This document shows positions 8,138 to 19,005 of a DNA stretch of 64,000 bases, piece by piece. The first letter of the stretch is position 1; each line of letters starts with the position of its first letter. Source of the stretch: Saccharomycopsis phalli (lineage: Eukaryota > Ascomycota > Saccharomycetes > Ascoideales > Saccharomycopsidaceae); contig CP073215.1 in NCBI GenBank assembly GCA_020342235.1, positions 1,550,001-1,614,000 on the forward strand, given 5' to 3'. A program made the position numbers and the translations under genes. The notes beneath the pieces are model-generated. The model worked only from the letters and a program-made list of their open reading frames with translations. It was not told the DNA's origin and ran no database searches.

Positions 8138-10003
8138 TTATAAAATGTTTACCATAGTAAATACTGAGAACAAGAAGCCGACCAAGTACTTGTTTACAGT
8201 AAATGGCACGATTCCGGCGTTCTTTTTAGGAGGTGCCGAGGAAGATGGTGACGAGCTGGTGGTTGAGTTGGAGCTAGACGTGGTAGACGAATTGGAGGAA
8301 GCGGAGCGGCTTCCGTCCCAGCAGTACTGCTGGAAGCACTTTTTGCACTCGTCTGACTGGGTCTGATTTGCGCGTTCCTGGGCTCTTCTGAGAATTGCGC
8401 AGCCAACACAGGTGGCCCAGTTGCTGTCGTCAGTCAAGTTGTTTCTGGAGCTGGTTTCAAAGCCGTTTTGGATCATTGCCAATTTGTCTTCAGTGGAGTA
8501 GTTGAGTTGCAAAGTAGGCACGTTTGAGTTGAACGAGTACTTTGAGTTTGCAATGTAGACTACAAGTGGGGGAATGTAGTGCAAGTCGGTCAAGTTGGAG
8601 GCGTCGCAGCCAAAGAAAACCGGCTCGTGGGTATAGTTGTTGCTGAGGAACGTTGCCTCGTCAGGGACATATGGAAAGGCCATGTTTGCGCCGATGCCGG
8701 TGAACTGTCTGGTGTAGGTGGTGACGACAGAATTGCCGTTTGGCCATCCGTCGACGGTGTTGTAGCTATTGTCAAAGGCAAAGACAATGTCGACGTCACG
8801 TTTCTGCTCGATCACCGGCGCAAAAGGAATCACCTGGCCGTCTTCGCCACCGTCCACGAGGTCCAATCTGGTCTTGCTCTTGACGTCTGCGGACTCGGAG
8901 AAGTCGCTGTTGAAGAACGGGTTTGGCCCGTAGATTGCTAGGAACGTCTCGTTGTTGGAGGACTGGTTCAAGAACGAGTTGGAGATCGTGGCAAACTGTT
9001 CGACAAGACCAGCCTCGGAGCTGGTAGAGCCAGAGAACATGTTCAACATCGCGGACGAGGTGCCCATAATGAAGCCGGCGTTGTCGTACCCGGCGATACA
9101 GGTGCCGTTGGACGGGCTGCCGTTGTTCACAGCCGTGCCAAGGTACTTGATCTGAGTGAAGGCATTGCCGGTTGGATCCCAGGTGCCGAGCTCAAACGGA
9201 TTGGACTCGATCACGGTGGAGTTGTCCTCGTCCAAGCCGAACTCGTTCAGAATAAGATCGGCGACCGAGATTGGGAACGGCATCTGCGCGTTCTTGAATA
9301 CGTCCACATCCTGCAAGGTGCTATAAGTGATTGCGTCACCGTAGCTCGTGCTGTTTCTGAAGAACACACTGGCCAACGCCCGGCCCCAGATGTCGATAAA
9401 CGAGATGTCGAACCCGGCTTTCTTCTTCTCCAATGCGGCCGCAGCCCATTGCCGCAAAAACCCAAAGGCGCTGACGGTGGACCCGCCCATTTCGTTTAAC
9501 GGGTACGTCAAGTTCCAAATCTCAGGGTCGTTGGCGATCTTTTCCACCGACGTCCAGTTGTTCCACACAAGCGTGCCCACCAACCAGTTCCCTCCAGAGA
9601 GGCCCGCCAAGTACGTTGAGCTCTCCAACAACCCACCAAGGCCATGTTCAGCTGCACCGCTCGTGGTGTTATCCAACGCCAGCAATTGGCCCGCGCCTGC
9701 AAGCATGGCCCGGTAGCCTCCGCCGGAGAACGCAAGGCCGACTCGCACGGTGCCGTTGGACAATATCTTGTCGTATTCGGCGGCATTGAGTTTCGCGGTG
9801 TTCTGCAAGAAGCTCTTCAAGTTTTCCTGGGTGATTGCGTCGCGCTTCTTCAACCACAGTTGCTCGCTGTCGCTAAGACTATTTGCTTCTCGAAGCAAGC
9901 TGCCCTGCGGACATGCAACCTGTCCAGGGGCATAGCTGTCGGTCGGCGAGTATCCGAGAAGTACCAGGGGGAGAAGCAGCACCAAGAGAAATATGTGTAG
10001 CAT
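8138..10003 (-). CDS. Secreted GPI-anchored phospholipase B (lysophospholipase)
   Basis: Fungal PLB/cPLA2-family enzyme that removes both acyl chains from glycerophospholipids at the cell surface. It is 621 residues. Residues 1-17 form a hydrophobic signal peptide. The oxyanion-loop motif is SGGGYRAML near 93-101, the catalytic Ser motif GLSGGNW lies near 133, and the catalytic Asp is in VDGGEDGQ. There are many N-x-S/T sites. The Ser/Thr-rich stretch before a hydrophobic C-terminal tail is a GPI-anchor signal. The catalytic region is complete. The gene is GC-rich compared with most neighbours. Residue 108 is CTG where other fungal PLBs have Ala (AGQxxALD), which supports CTG read as Ser. I cannot tell which PLB paralogue it is. 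Confidence 0.93.
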   Translation of the reverse strand: MLHIFLLVLLLPLVLLGYSPTDSYAPGQVACPQGSLLREANSLSDSEQLWLKKRDAITQENLKSFLQNTAKLNAAEYDKILSNGTVRVGLAFSGGGYRAMLAGAGQLLALDNTTSGAAEHGLGGLLESSTYLAGLSGGNWLVGTLVWNNWTSVEKIANDPEIWNLTYPLNEMGGSTVSAFGFLRQWAAAALEKKKAGFDISFIDIWGRALASVFFRNSTSYGDAITYSTLQDVDVFKNAQMPFPISVADLILNEFGLDEDNSTVIESNPFELGTWDPTGNAFTQIKYLGTAVNNGSPSNGTCIAGYDNAGFIMGTSSAMLNMFSGSTSSEAGLVEQFATISNSFLNQSSNNETFLAIYGPNPFFNSDFSESADVKSKTRLDLVDGGEDGQVIPFAPVIEQKRDVDIVFAFDNSYNTVDGWPNGNSVVTTYTRQFTGIGANMAFPYVPDEATFLSNNYTHEPVFFGCDASNLTDLHYIPPLVVYIANSKYSFNSNVPTLQLNYSTEDKLAMIQNGFETSSRNNLTDDSNWATCVGCAILRRAQERANQTQSDECKKCFQQYCWDGSRSASSNSSTTSSSNSTTSSSPSSSAPPKKNAGIVPFTVNKYLVGFLFSVFTMVNIL

Positions 10004-10403
10004 TGGGTGTAGATGAAGACCTGGGATTGTCTATATACTCCCAGGGTTATTGTTTGGGGGGTACTGACAACATGTGGGGACATGCAAACAGTAATGGACG
10101 GCATTGCTTAGTTGGATCAGAACCCCATTCCAAGAAACTGGTATAGGCCTTTTCCAGCATGGCAGCTCAGACATTATCTGCCTCGGGCACCTTTTTCATC
10201 CAACAAACACCCCTGAATGGGAAACTCATGCACCGCTCCTCACCTGGGAGCGCGTCGATGCCCGCCCGCCAACCACGACTTCTCGGCTCAATATGCTTGG
10301 AAAAACCATGGGCCAAAGAGGAGACTGCCCCTAATCTAAATACACGCAGCACGATGCTGGTCCCGGTAACCTACAATATACAATTATGCAATTTATACAC
10401 TGC
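10004..10403. other. Intergenic: phospholipase B promoter
   Basis: 400 bases between the PLB start and the cyclin stop, both on the minus strand. I see no RNA gene or long repeat; short ORFs here lack homology features. Confidence 0.5.
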
Positions 10404-11525
10404 CTAGTATTCCAACCCATCTGACACACTGTTTATATCTGACGCCGTCTCCTTCTCCGGCTGGCTTGGCCGCACATATCCATGCTCATGTACCCCAGTG
10501 GTGATATCCTGCTCGTCACCCTCGTCAATGGCAGCGATTAATTTATCCATCGTCACGTTGAACAGCGCCAAGTACTGCGGGGCAGTATGGATCTTGATAT
10601 CCACGGTCTTCAAGTACTCAAACGTCTCCCTCACGTATAAGATCAACAGTTCGAGCCTCAAGAGCCCCACGCCAAAATGCGTCTGAATAAACATCTTTGG
10701 GATCTTCTTCTTCATGTTGATAAACGTGAGAATAAACCCCGCCGCAGCAATCTCATAGCTGTTGTACATGACATATGCCGACGTGTAGATCACCACCTCG
10801 GGGAACCAGTTGAACTGCTTCATGTACACCTCCTTCTGCTTCATAATATCCGCCCGCGTAAGCTGGCTCTCCACCTCCCCTTCGTAATTCGGAAACTCCT
10901 TCAAGTCGAGCTCGAGGAAAATCCCCTCAAACACATCAAACGGCATCTCAATAAGCAAGTCAAACCGCAAGTCCCTCAATATCTTGTTTTCCAAGTTCTT
11001 GATCGCATCAATGTTCTTCCAAATCACACTCTCCAACTCGTCAATCGGGGTATTCGGCCGGTAGATTACCGCAAGCTGCGTCGCAACCGTTTTGATGCTC
11101 TTGAGATTCTCCTCGGACTTGGTTGCTATAAACACACATGCCGCAACCACCTGCTTGTAATCTGACGACAAAAAGTCATTGAACATATAGTATCGGTTTA
11201 TATACACCGACGCTGCAATCACCGTTCGTCGAGCCAACTTTAACGAGTTGGCAAACTCAATGACCCGCTGTATCGCCTTGGCCCGGTAACTCATCTCTTC
11301 TTTATACCCAATCGGCTTTCGAAGAAGCCTCGACGGTGTCTTCTCAGTCAAGTCACTTTTGCGAAATATCCACTCGTTTCGAGGAACACTTATCACCTCT
11401 GGCCAGTCCTCCTGCAAATTTTTGGGCCCACCATTGGTGCTCCCTTCTGGCTGTGTCGTAAATGGCCTATCGTTTCGCCTATTACCCATAGACCCAGCCG
11501 GTGGTACTCGAGACTGACTGTTCAT
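10404..11525 (-). CDS. Transcription-elongation cyclin, Bur2/Ctk2-like (cyclin T/K family)
   Basis: 373 residues. A low-complexity N-terminus of ~50 residues precedes WIFRKSDL...TPSR, which resembles the start of the cyclin T/K box. The first cyclin fold follows (EMSYRAKAIQRVIEFANSLKL and AASVYINRYYMFNDF), then VAACVFIATKSEENLKSI, and ENKILRDLRFDLLIEMPF leading to the second fold. Such cyclins activate Bur1 (CDK9) or Ctk1 (CDK12) to phosphorylate the RNA polymerase II C-terminal domain. The TPSR opening favours Bur2. The candidate kinase Ctk1 is encoded 19 kb away. Cyclin family is secure; the partner kinase is inference. Confidence 0.82.
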   Translation of the reverse strand: MNSQSRVPPAGSMGNRRNDRPFTTQPEGSTNGGPKNLQEDWPEVISVPRNEWIFRKSDLTEKTPSRLLRKPIGYKEEMSYRAKAIQRVIEFANSLKLARRTVIAASVYINRYYMFNDFLSSDYKQVVAACVFIATKSEENLKSIKTVATQLAVIYRPNTPIDELESVIWKNIDAIKNLENKILRDLRFDLLIEMPFDVFEGIFLELDLKEFPNYEGEVESQLTRADIMKQKEVYMKQFNWFPEVVIYTSAYVMYNSYEIAAAGFILTFINMKKKIPKMFIQTHFGVGLLRLELLILYVRETFEYLKTVDIKIHTAPQYLALFNVTMDKLIAAIDEGDEQDITTGVHEHGYVRPSQPEKETASDINSVSDGLEY

Positions 11526-11735
11526 TGTTTTCTATTTCATAAATTACCCCTATTTCTCCAAACACTATCCCACCAAAATAGAAAAAATAACCCTCAAACA
11601 ATTCTTCGTCACATCATTTTACACCGATCTAATAATAGTCCTGTAGTTGCACCATGGCTATTAACCACCTACAGCACTTTAACAATCATTAAGTATTTTT
11701 ACAAATTTATTTATGCGGTTTCAAATTTATAAAAC

Positions 11736-12347
11736 TTATTTCTTTGCGGTCAATCTTCTCAAGTAGAAGGCCAATTCCTCACCCTCCAAAATGTAACCAT
11801 CACATCTACCAGATTGACCTGGTCTAGAAGACACACAGGCATACAATCTACCAGCACCGAATTGGTGGTCCAATCCAGTCTCAACCTTAGCCTTGGAAGC
11901 TCTTCCGGCCAACTTTCTCTCAACCTTTCTTGACTTCTTGACTTCCTCCTCCTCAGCAGCAGCCTTGGCGTTCTTCTTCTTACCCAAAGATTGACCGTAG
12001 TGGGTCTCGTACCATTGTCTGAATGGAGTAGCATCGATCTGAACAATAGCAGACTTGGTCAAGGTGTTAGTTCTAACCAATTCGTTATTGGATGGATGGT
12101 AAGAGACACCAACAATTCTGGTCTTTCTGGAGACACCCTCAGAAGCCCATGAGAAGTTACCACTCTCAATTCTCAAAGCTCTGAATTTCTTGTTACCTCC
12201 TCTGGTTCTGACTTCGTGGATACGCTTAGCACCAATCTTGGTGTTGGCGGATTGACGACCTAACTCAAACTTCCGCTTCTTTCTGAATTGAGCTCTCTTG
12301 GCACCAGTGTGCGAACGCTTGTGACGTGAATCTCTAGAAATACCCAT
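11736..12347 (-). CDS. RPS8: 40S ribosomal protein eS8
   Basis: Small-subunit ribosomal protein, 203 residues, typical length. The N-terminus [17 protein letters not shown] and the block [18 protein letters not shown] are diagnostic, as is [15 protein letters not shown]. Codon choice is strongly biased (TTG for Leu, AGA for Arg), as expected for high expression. No intron is evident. Its upstream region carries two CACGTG boxes and a TTAGGG, listed separately. Confidence 0.98.
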   Translation of the reverse strand: MGISRDSRHKRSHTGAKRAQFRKKRKFELGRQSANTKIGAKRIHEVRTRGGNKKFRALRIESGNFSWASEGVSRKTRIVGVSYHPSNNELVRTNTLTKSAIVQIDATPFRQWYETHYGQSLGKKKNAKAAAEEEEVKKSRKVERKLAGRASKAKVETGLDHQFGAGRLYACVSSRPGQSGRCDGYILEGEELAFYLRRLTAKK

Positions 12348-12894
12348 TTTCTAGTCGTTAGTATTATCTTCACTGATCAGTATAAAAGAAATTTAAAATA
12401 TATCAACAACAAAACAAAACACTAATCACATATTCTATATCGCACATTAATTATTTATTAATACTCCTGACTCTTTATTTTTGTATCATCATTCTCACTA
12501 GTTTAATATCATTGTCTTTATAGTTCGCTTTCATATCATTTGTCTGTTTCAATATATAGAATAATTTCTCTTATTTTATTATCACCAAGTTTTAACATAC
12601 CTATCAATGATACAACAGTAATTCTTAGAACCTAGAAATTTGATTGCAAAGATATTTTCAGTGCTGAGGCCATGAAAAAAAAAGGTTAGGAGCGAGCAAC
12701 TAACATTCAATATGACAGTGATTTACACCTATCTGTATGCACGTGCATAACACGTGTTGATCAGAAAATCAAGAACGAATCATACATGCCCTAATAAGCT
12801 ACACCAAGGAAACCAATCAGTTTTATTTTTCTGTTTAGTGATGTTCAATTTTTGAATATAAATTTCGCTTTTTAATAAATCCCAAACTACTTTT
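12348..12894. other. Intergenic: RPS8 promoter and PRS3 3' flank
   Basis: 547 bases, AT-rich near RPS8 with T-rich tracts. The distal part holds the CACGTG/TTAGGG cluster. I see no RNA gene. Confidence 0.6.
12740..12794. promoter_or_regulatory. Candidate Cbf1/Tbf1-type ribosomal-protein promoter elements
   Basis: CACGTG occurs at 12740-12745 and 12751-12756, 11 bases apart. A TTAGGG on the minus strand (CCCTAA at 12789-12794) is a Tbf1-type half site. In Candida albicans, ribosomal-protein genes are driven by Tbf1 and Cbf1. Binding here is inferred from motif and position, about 400 bases upstream of RPS8. Confidence 0.55.
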
Positions 12895-13857
12895 TTAAAT
12901 TGGAGCGTGACGGAACAAGTAAGACACACTCTCACCATTGTGTAGCCTTCTAATCGCCTCGGCCAATACCCCACTAATATCGATTGTGTCCAACTTTGGA
13001 CATAACTTTATCTTATCCTCAAATGGAACAGTATTAGTGCAGACCACTTTGTGCAACTTACTGTTATTTATGTTCTTAATGGCATTTCCCGATAATATGC
13101 CGTGAGTGACGATAGCAATCACCTCCTTGGCATTATGCTCTAGTAAGGTCTCTGCAGCTTTGGCCAAAGTACCACAAGTGTCTGCCATATCATCAACAAT
13201 GATGCAGATTTTATCTGTGACATCACCAACAAGAAGCATTCTGCTGACTTCATTAGCCACTGCTCGTTCCTTGTGGATTAACGCGAAATTCAAATCCAAT
13301 CGATCCGCCAAAGAAGCTGCCCTTTTAGCACCGCCGGCATCCGGTGAGACCAATATGGAATTCTTGTAGTCAATATTCTCCCGAATGTATCTTAAAACAC
13401 TAGGCTCGGCGTATAAGTTATCGGCAGGCACATCAAAAAAGCCCTGGATTTGTGCTGCATGGAGGTCCATGGTGATGATATGATCGACCCCAGCTGTAGT
13501 TAACATATCCGCAACTAATTTTGCTGAAATCGGCGCCCTGCTTTTATCCTTTCTATCCTGGCGGGCGTAAGGAAAGTTTGGTATAACAGCAGTAATGGTC
13601 CTAGCCGATGCAGTTTTGCAGGCATTTACCATAATCAATAATTCCACAAGTCTGTCATTAACATCACCACAGGATATCTGAGATATTATATACACATCTT
13701 CGTCTCTCACTGACTCAGCAATCGAGAATAATACCTCACCGCTCGATTCCCGCTTGATATCCAATTTACATAAACCAATCCCAAGCCTTCTTGAAACTTG
13801 GTCAGCGAGTCCTCTGTGAATATCGCTAGATATTAACTTTATCGAATTTGTTGCCAT
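12895..13857 (-). CDS. PRS3: Ribose-phosphate pyrophosphokinase (PRPP synthetase)
   Basis: Makes PRPP from ribose 5-phosphate and ATP for purine, pyrimidine, His, Trp and NAD synthesis. It is 320 residues, the same as S. cerevisiae Prs3, and starts [18 protein letters not shown], close to Prs3 rather than Prs2/4. Motifs are [17 protein letters not shown], the metal-binding [12 protein letters not shown] near residue 130, [10 protein letters not shown] near 170, and the PRPP loop [10 protein letters not shown] near 220. Yeast enzymes work as hetero-oligomers with Prs1; that subunit is not in the window. Confidence 0.93.
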   Translation of the reverse strand: MATNSIKLISSDIHRGLADQVSRRLGIGLCKLDIKRESSGEVLFSIAESVRDEDVYIISQISCGDVNDRLVELLIMVNACKTASARTITAVIPNFPYARQDRKDKSRAPISAKLVADMLTTAGVDHIITMDLHAAQIQGFFDVPADNLYAEPSVLRYIRENIDYKNSILVSPDAGGAKRAASLADRLDLNFALIHKERAVANEVSRMLLVGDVTDKICIIVDDMADTCGTLAKAAETLLEHNAKEVIAIVTHGILSGNAIKNINNSKLHKVVCTNTVPFEDKIKLCPKLDTIDISGVLAEAIRRLHNGESVSYLFRHAPI

Positions 13858-14430
13858 CTTTAATGTTTTGTATTTTTAGGAGACAGAGGAAATCCTACTG
13901 ACTTATCATTAACTGCCCCAGATCACACCTCATCTAGAAAATTCTGTGTTTCATTTACCCTACCGTATGGTCCTCCGAGGAGTGCCCGGAGGTAATGAGG
14001 CTATTTCTGTGAGTACATAAATCACTCACACCATGTGAGTCATGTGCATTTCAGCCACATGGCTTATCTAGAGCAAACTACCTTTCAAATCTGTCTTAAA
14101 TTTGATACGTTTTGTATTACTTGGTGTCAAAAGTTGAATTCTTCTTGTTGAACATTGGCCCATGTATCCTTTCTTTAGTGGCATTACTACTACCTTCAAC
14201 GTGTCGACTAGTAACCTTTTCGATTTCTGCGTTTACTTAACAATGCTCTTTTGTATTTGTAGTTATTTTTCTACTGCGATTTCCCTCGTGGTCGTGTTGC
14301 CCTCGGCGATGGTTACAGGGGCATGTTGTACCGACGTTCATTACCCGCTCTAATGGATTTGGCACTTTTCCACTGATACTACAGTATCATCATAATCCTC
14401 GGAATATATATGTAAATATTTATTCACATC
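13858..14430. other. Intergenic: divergent PRS3/SPT7 promoter
   Basis: 573 bases between divergent starts. It has a CCTCCG/CGGAGG inverted repeat (listed) and repeated CACATG/GTGAGT words near 14020-14060. A 63-codon hydrophobic ORF at 14162-14353 lacks any supporting feature and is not called. Confidence 0.55.
13972..13992. promoter_or_regulatory. CCTCCG-N9-CGGAGG inverted repeat
   Basis: Perfect six-base arms with a nine-base spacer. CCG/CGG half sites in this arrangement are typical of Zn2Cys6 transcription factors. It is closer to the PRS3 start (115 bases) than to SPT7. The function is inferred. Confidence 0.4.
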
Positions 14431-17400
14431 ATGAATAAAATAAAATTATTTCAAGATAATGATGTGGAGAGTTTATATTCTATTGCAAAGCAGCTATATA
14501 AACAATCACAGTTTTTTTCCACCTATTTGACTTCTACTCAGTATGAGATACTACACAAGGTATTTGAGGGGGACCTTACAACGGATAACAGTAAACTAGT
14601 TTGGAAATATTTGATGGACTTGAAATTAATTATTAAAGATAACAGTGATTCAAAAATTCCAATTGAGTCTTACTTGGTCAATTCTAAGCTCACTTGTTTA
14701 CGAATAAGGTCGTTACTTTGGGGTAAAGCCACACTGAACTACTATCAGTTAATAGATAACAATAACATCGATGAGTTCGATTTATTAGAAGATTCTGATT
14801 CTGAAGAGGCACCGAAGCCTATTGAGATCGATAAAAAGACATCCAGGGTTTCCGATGAGGATGACGATTATGATGATGATGATGATGATGATAATGATGA
14901 TGGTGGTGATGGCGACGTGAAGATGAAAGACACGGATGAAAAATCACAGGTTCCAAATTTTGAGTATTACAAGGACTATCTTATTTTGGAATTGATTGCA
15001 AATCACGAAGGTGCTGCCAATGAGGCCCGAGTTAGCCCTAAGAATAACTTGACTACCAGCAAAATGTCAACCAGCTTGAATGAGAGCAATACTATGGTCA
15101 CTACACAGGAATTGGAGATTATTCGCAATTTGAATAACGTTTACCATAACTTTGAAAATGATAGAGAGACTTTACTTAAACGCCAAAAGTTGGAAGCTAG
15201 TGATAAGATTGTAAACCAGCAAGCAAACCAAAATCCTTCAACATCAAATCAAGAGAATCATAGCTTGGCTAGCCAAATGAGTATGAATATTGGAAGCGCT
15301 AATTTGTCGTTAAAATACTTATTAAAGCTTATAGATAACAACAAAGAAAAGGTACCTAACTTAACTAACCGGGAGCTTACCAATTTAATTCACGATGTCA
15401 AAAAGTCTAAATCCAAGTGGAGTTCTGATGAGAAAATTGGCCAGGAGGAATTGTATGAGTCTTGTGAAAGAGTAGTTATTGATTTAAGAAGTTATACACA
15501 GCATTCCACACCTTTCTTAACCAAAGTGTCGAAACGAGAAGCCCCAAACTATTATCAAGTTATAAAAAGGCCTATGGACTTGAATACTGTTATGAGAAAA
15601 TTGAAAAGCTTGGAGTATAAGTCCAAGCAAGATTTCATTGATGATTTGATGTTAATATGGCAGAACTGTCTTACCTACAATACTGATCCAAACCATCAAA
15701 TCAGAAAAGACGCGATTGCAATGAGAAAAAAGACTCTATCGTTGGTACCTGTAATTCCAGATATAGTGATCCGGAACAAGTCTGAAATTGATAGAGAAGA
15801 AAAGGAAAGAGAACGTAAGAGATCATTGAAGAATCCAGGGGGGCCGGCTCTGAAGAAAGGCTTGAAACGTACAAGTAACGGGACTGTCATTAATGAGAAT
15901 GGTGCGCCATCTCCTCAGGGTACCGCTGAGAGTAGATCGACACCACTTCCTTCAGAAAGACCACTGGTAGCCCCAGAGCAGAGTACAGAAGATGACGCGG
16001 AGGATTCTCAGATCATATTTGAGAACGAGGAAGACTTGATTAATCAAGAACAGAATATGGAAGATAACGAAGCAGAGGAGTTGAACGACCTTGAGGTCCA
16101 AGTCTGGAAGAACTACACGTCTAAGCTAAGGGGCGATTTCTTGTTGAGACGGTCAAAACTATTTATTAAAGACGGTAACAATGACTTGAAATTGAATGCT
16201 GAGTCGGATGCTGTTCTTCGAGACCCGATCAAAATGTCAGAGTTTATAAAAGTTGAAAATGGCTATGAATTTATTGATGAGACTAAGGAGATTATAGCTG
16301 CTGGTTCAGCTCAAGTGAATGGAGAAACGGAAAAAGGTACTGATGGCAAAGATAAGAAGCCCAAGATAAGAAATGCTGCAGATATGAAAGAATGCGGAGA
16401 CAACTTTGATTTGTATTTATCTGAGTACGATATTATCAACGGAGTTCCGCAAATACAGTATGCCGGTATCAGTGATGAGCAGTTAACCGATACTGAGAAC
16501 AAGTTATTGGAAAGTGTAAAGTTGCGTCGTCAGATCCAGCCTAGTTCTTCTGAAGAAGTAAGTGATTTTGTATCGCCAAAGAATGGTTTGAACAAAATCA
16601 TCGTTGAAAACATTACTTTAATGCAAACAATCCGCACAATTTGCTTTAAAATATCATTAATCAGGCAAATGCAACAAAATCAATTTATACATCACTCACA
16701 GTTAAAGGCCCCTGCTTTTCAAAAAATTTGCGACTCAGATTTGGATCCATTGCAGCAACTGTCAGAGAATATCATTTTTGAACGCAGGTACAACGGGACA
16801 TTGATTTATGATTTACTTAAGAAGAACATAAGCAAGTTGCTTTTGAACACGGGATTTGAAACGGCCGACCCAATTGCTGTGGACTCTGTGGTACAAGTTG
16901 CTGAAACCTTTTTGAGTAATCTAATCAAAACAATCAAGGTGCATATGGAGACGACGTCTCTGAATAGGATAAAGAGTAAGTCTAATATTTTACTATTATC
17001 TTTGGTTGAAAACGGTATCCCTAAACCTGATGATTTATATATCTACGTAAAAGAAGGGATACTCCAGCAGCATCATAAATTGACAGAATTGAAGAATAAG
17101 CTATCCAATTTCCTAAGAGATTTGCTTCGGCCCTCTCTTATGAATTTCCAAAGTGAGAAGGAATTAATGAATGAAAAGAATTTTGGCGACAATTCTGATC
17201 AGTTTTTGAATGGTGACTTCTCCAATGAACTAGGAGAGGATTTCTTTGGGTTCAAGGAATTAGGTTTAGACAAGGAGTTCAAATTGTTATCTTCCAGTAT
17301 ACCCTTGCACTTATTAAATTCCAGATTGAACAACTCTTTGTTTAATTCACAAAGTGCCAATGATACTAATCATAATATTATAGAGGAATTTGACAAAAAT

Positions 17401-17718
17401 GTCAAGTTTGATAGATTGAAGCCTACTGAAATTAAGAAACAAATCAAGATTTTTCAGCCATTTTTGCGTGCATTCCTCGAGAAGTCGAAGCTTGTGTATT
17501 TGAAGAACTTCAAGAACAACAATACTTCAAATAAGGAAATACCATTCACTAATAAAGATGAAGAGATGGTTATTCTTGAGGACCCTGATTTGGCTCAAAA
17601 ACAGCGGAATAATCGACCGCGATTACCGCCAAATGGTAAAATCTCCTCTATCAAGAAAAAGCCTATTAGCGGTAGTTATTTTCTACCGGAAGATGATGAT
17701 AACGATAAGGTAGTATAG
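14431..17718 (+). CDS. SPT7: SAGA complex subunit Spt7 (bromodomain, histone fold)
   Basis: Structural subunit of the SAGA histone acetyltransferase coactivator. It is 1095 residues (yeast 1332). There is an Asp-rich run at ~142-165. A single bromodomain spans ~340-430, with NYYQVIKRPMDL and the acetyl-lysine-binding Asn in WQNCLTYN. It is followed by the Spt7-specific basic stretch EREEKERERKR. A histone-fold-like region lies near 785-850 (NGTLIYDLLKKNISKLLLNTGF...) and pairs with Taf10 in yeast. The C-terminal region continues to ~1095. The ATG at 14431 is the first in frame. It is convergent with YHM2, with only 41 bases between stops. Confidence 0.92.
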   Translation: MNKIKLFQDNDVESLYSIAKQLYKQSQFFSTYLTSTQYEILHKVFEGDLTTDNSKLVWKYLMDLKLIIKDNSDSKIPIESYLVNSKLTCLRIRSLLWGKATLNYYQLIDNNNIDEFDLLEDSDSEEAPKPIEIDKKTSRVSDEDDDYDDDDDDDNDDGGDGDVKMKDTDEKSQVPNFEYYKDYLILELIANHEGAANEARVSPKNNLTTSKMSTSLNESNTMVTTQELEIIRNLNNVYHNFENDRETLLKRQKLEASDKIVNQQANQNPSTSNQENHSLASQMSMNIGSANLSLKYLLKLIDNNKEKVPNLTNRELTNLIHDVKKSKSKWSSDEKIGQEELYESCERVVIDLRSYTQHSTPFLTKVSKREAPNYYQVIKRPMDLNTVMRKLKSLEYKSKQDFIDDLMLIWQNCLTYNTDPNHQIRKDAIAMRKKTLSLVPVIPDIVIRNKSEIDREEKERERKRSLKNPGGPALKKGLKRTSNGTVINENGAPSPQGTAESRSTPLPSERPLVAPEQSTEDDAEDSQIIFENEEDLINQEQNMEDNEAEELNDLEVQVWKNYTSKLRGDFLLRRSKLFIKDGNNDLKLNAESDAVLRDPIKMSEFIKVENGYEFIDETKEIIAAGSAQVNGETEKGTDGKDKKPKIRNAADMKECGDNFDLYLSEYDIINGVPQIQYAGISDEQLTDTENKLLESVKLRRQIQPSSSEEVSDFVSPKNGLNKIIVENITLMQTIRTICFKISLIRQMQQNQFIHHSQLKAPAFQKICDSDLDPLQQLSENIIFERRYNGTLIYDLLKKNISKLLLNTGFETADPIAVDSVVQVAETFLSNLIKTIKVHMETTSLNRIKSKSNILLLSLVENGIPKPDDLYIYVKEGILQQHHKLTELKNKLSNFLRDLLRPSLMNFQSEKELMNEKNFGDNSDQFLNGDFSNELGEDFFGFKELGLDKEFKLLSSSIPLHLLNSRLNNSLFNSQSANDTNHNIIEEFDKNVKFDRLKPTEIKKQIKIFQPFLRAFLEKSKLVYLKNFKNNNTSNKEIPFTNKDEEMVILEDPDLAQKQRNNRPRLPPNGKISSIKKKPISGSYFLPEDDDNDKVV

Positions 17719-17759
17719 AGCATTAAAAATGAATTCTATAGAAACAGATATCAAGTAGA

Positions 17760-18718
17760 TTAAGCTAGTTTTTTCTTTCTGGAAGCAATTTGTTCCTTAA
17801 CAGAGTCTCCAATAGCGACCATGAAAATAGTTTGCCAGACACTTAAACCAATACGTGGGGTTACTCCTCTGTACAAACCCTTGAGTCCATTATTTTGATA
17901 GATGTACTTCAAAGTCTTCCAGACAGTCAAATTCTTTGGTCTTTTAGGGTCTTCAACCTTACTTTGCATCTCAACTCTTACAACTTCAATTGGTTGATTC
18001 CAGGCAGATAAACTACCACCAATAAATGATGCGCTAATTCGCTCGAATACAGACAATTTCTCGCCGTTATCTTTTCCAACAACCTTTCTGATACCATTTT
18101 CAGCCAATCTCGAGAGTCCAAATCTGGAGCCCCAGTTGGTACATTGTCTTACGGCAACAGCATTAACACCCTTGTTGATACCTTTGATACCTTCCTTCTG
18201 ATAAATTTGCTTGAAAACAGACCATGTGGAGGCCGGCTTTTCACCAGTAACAGCTTGTTTGGTTCTAGTGATCTCAACAGTCTTCATGGTAGTACAGAAT
18301 CCCATGGTAGCATATGCCTGAGCAACACCACCAGTCATACCAGCACCAATTCCTGCAGCAAAGTTTCCAAGACCAAGGCGTTTAAAATGGTATTCTGCCT
18401 CAGAAGCTACAAACACCAAAACCGCACCTTTAGTACTGGCTTCAATCCATGCCCATGGAATCAAGCCTTGATAAAATCCCAAAGGACCTCCTCTAGACCA
18501 GACATGTTTAGCTGCTTGGGCTATTCCAAATTGTCTATTTGCAGACATGGTTGTCTTGGTGACCTCCAATGGTTGACCTAAAGTGGTCACTCTGAAAAAT
18601 GTTAGTACCATTAGCCAATAAATAATACATTCATAACTTACTCTACCAAATTTAAGGCAGCCCCCAAAAGAAGGTTTTCAAAGCTGATTGGCTTTTTCTT
18701 AATCTCTTGATTAGCCAT
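17760..18718 (-). CDS. YHM2: Mitochondrial citrate/oxoglutarate carrier (spliced)
   Basis: Mitochondrial carrier family protein that exchanges citrate for 2-oxoglutarate across the inner membrane and supports cytosolic NADPH. The coding sequence joins 18642-18718 (exon 1) to 17760-18591, 302 residues. The join reads ALNLVE|VTTLGQPLEV, which matches Yhm2 exactly in register. Three repeats are visible, with GIIPW-like QGLIPWAWIEASTKGAVLVF, MGFCTTMKTVEITR, GINKGVNAVAVRQCTNWGSRFG, SAWNQPIEVVRVEMQSK and GLKGLYRGVTPRIGL. A start inside exon 2 would lose the first transmembrane helix. Confidence 0.95.
18592..18641 (-). other. Intron of YHM2
   Basis: 50 bases, GTAAGT to CAG, with TACTAAC nine bases before the exon. 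Phase 2: GA|A makes Glu. Confidence 0.95.
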
Positions 18719-19005
18719 TCTTACTATTTGTCAATCACTTTAGGAATGAGTCAGGACTTTAGTTAATGCCGTAACTTTTATGAATCAGATTTAATTGCCA
18801 GCAGGAATCAAAGAATGGTTTCGTCTTAATCGATAAGAATAACCAAATGGCAGGAATATCTTTTTATAAATACTTTCAGTATTTACTCTGGGCACAAGTC
18901 CGACTTCGGCCGGGCACCTTGGCACTACTAACGTGCGTTCGGTCATATGACGGAAGGGTTATCTGTTGTTATTTCACACAGTTCTCTGATACTAAACATA
19001 CGAAA

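Noticed and set aside
14162-14353. 63-codon hydrophobic ORF in the PRS3/SPT7 promoter
   Set aside because: Short, low-complexity, in a divergent promoter, no signal or homology.
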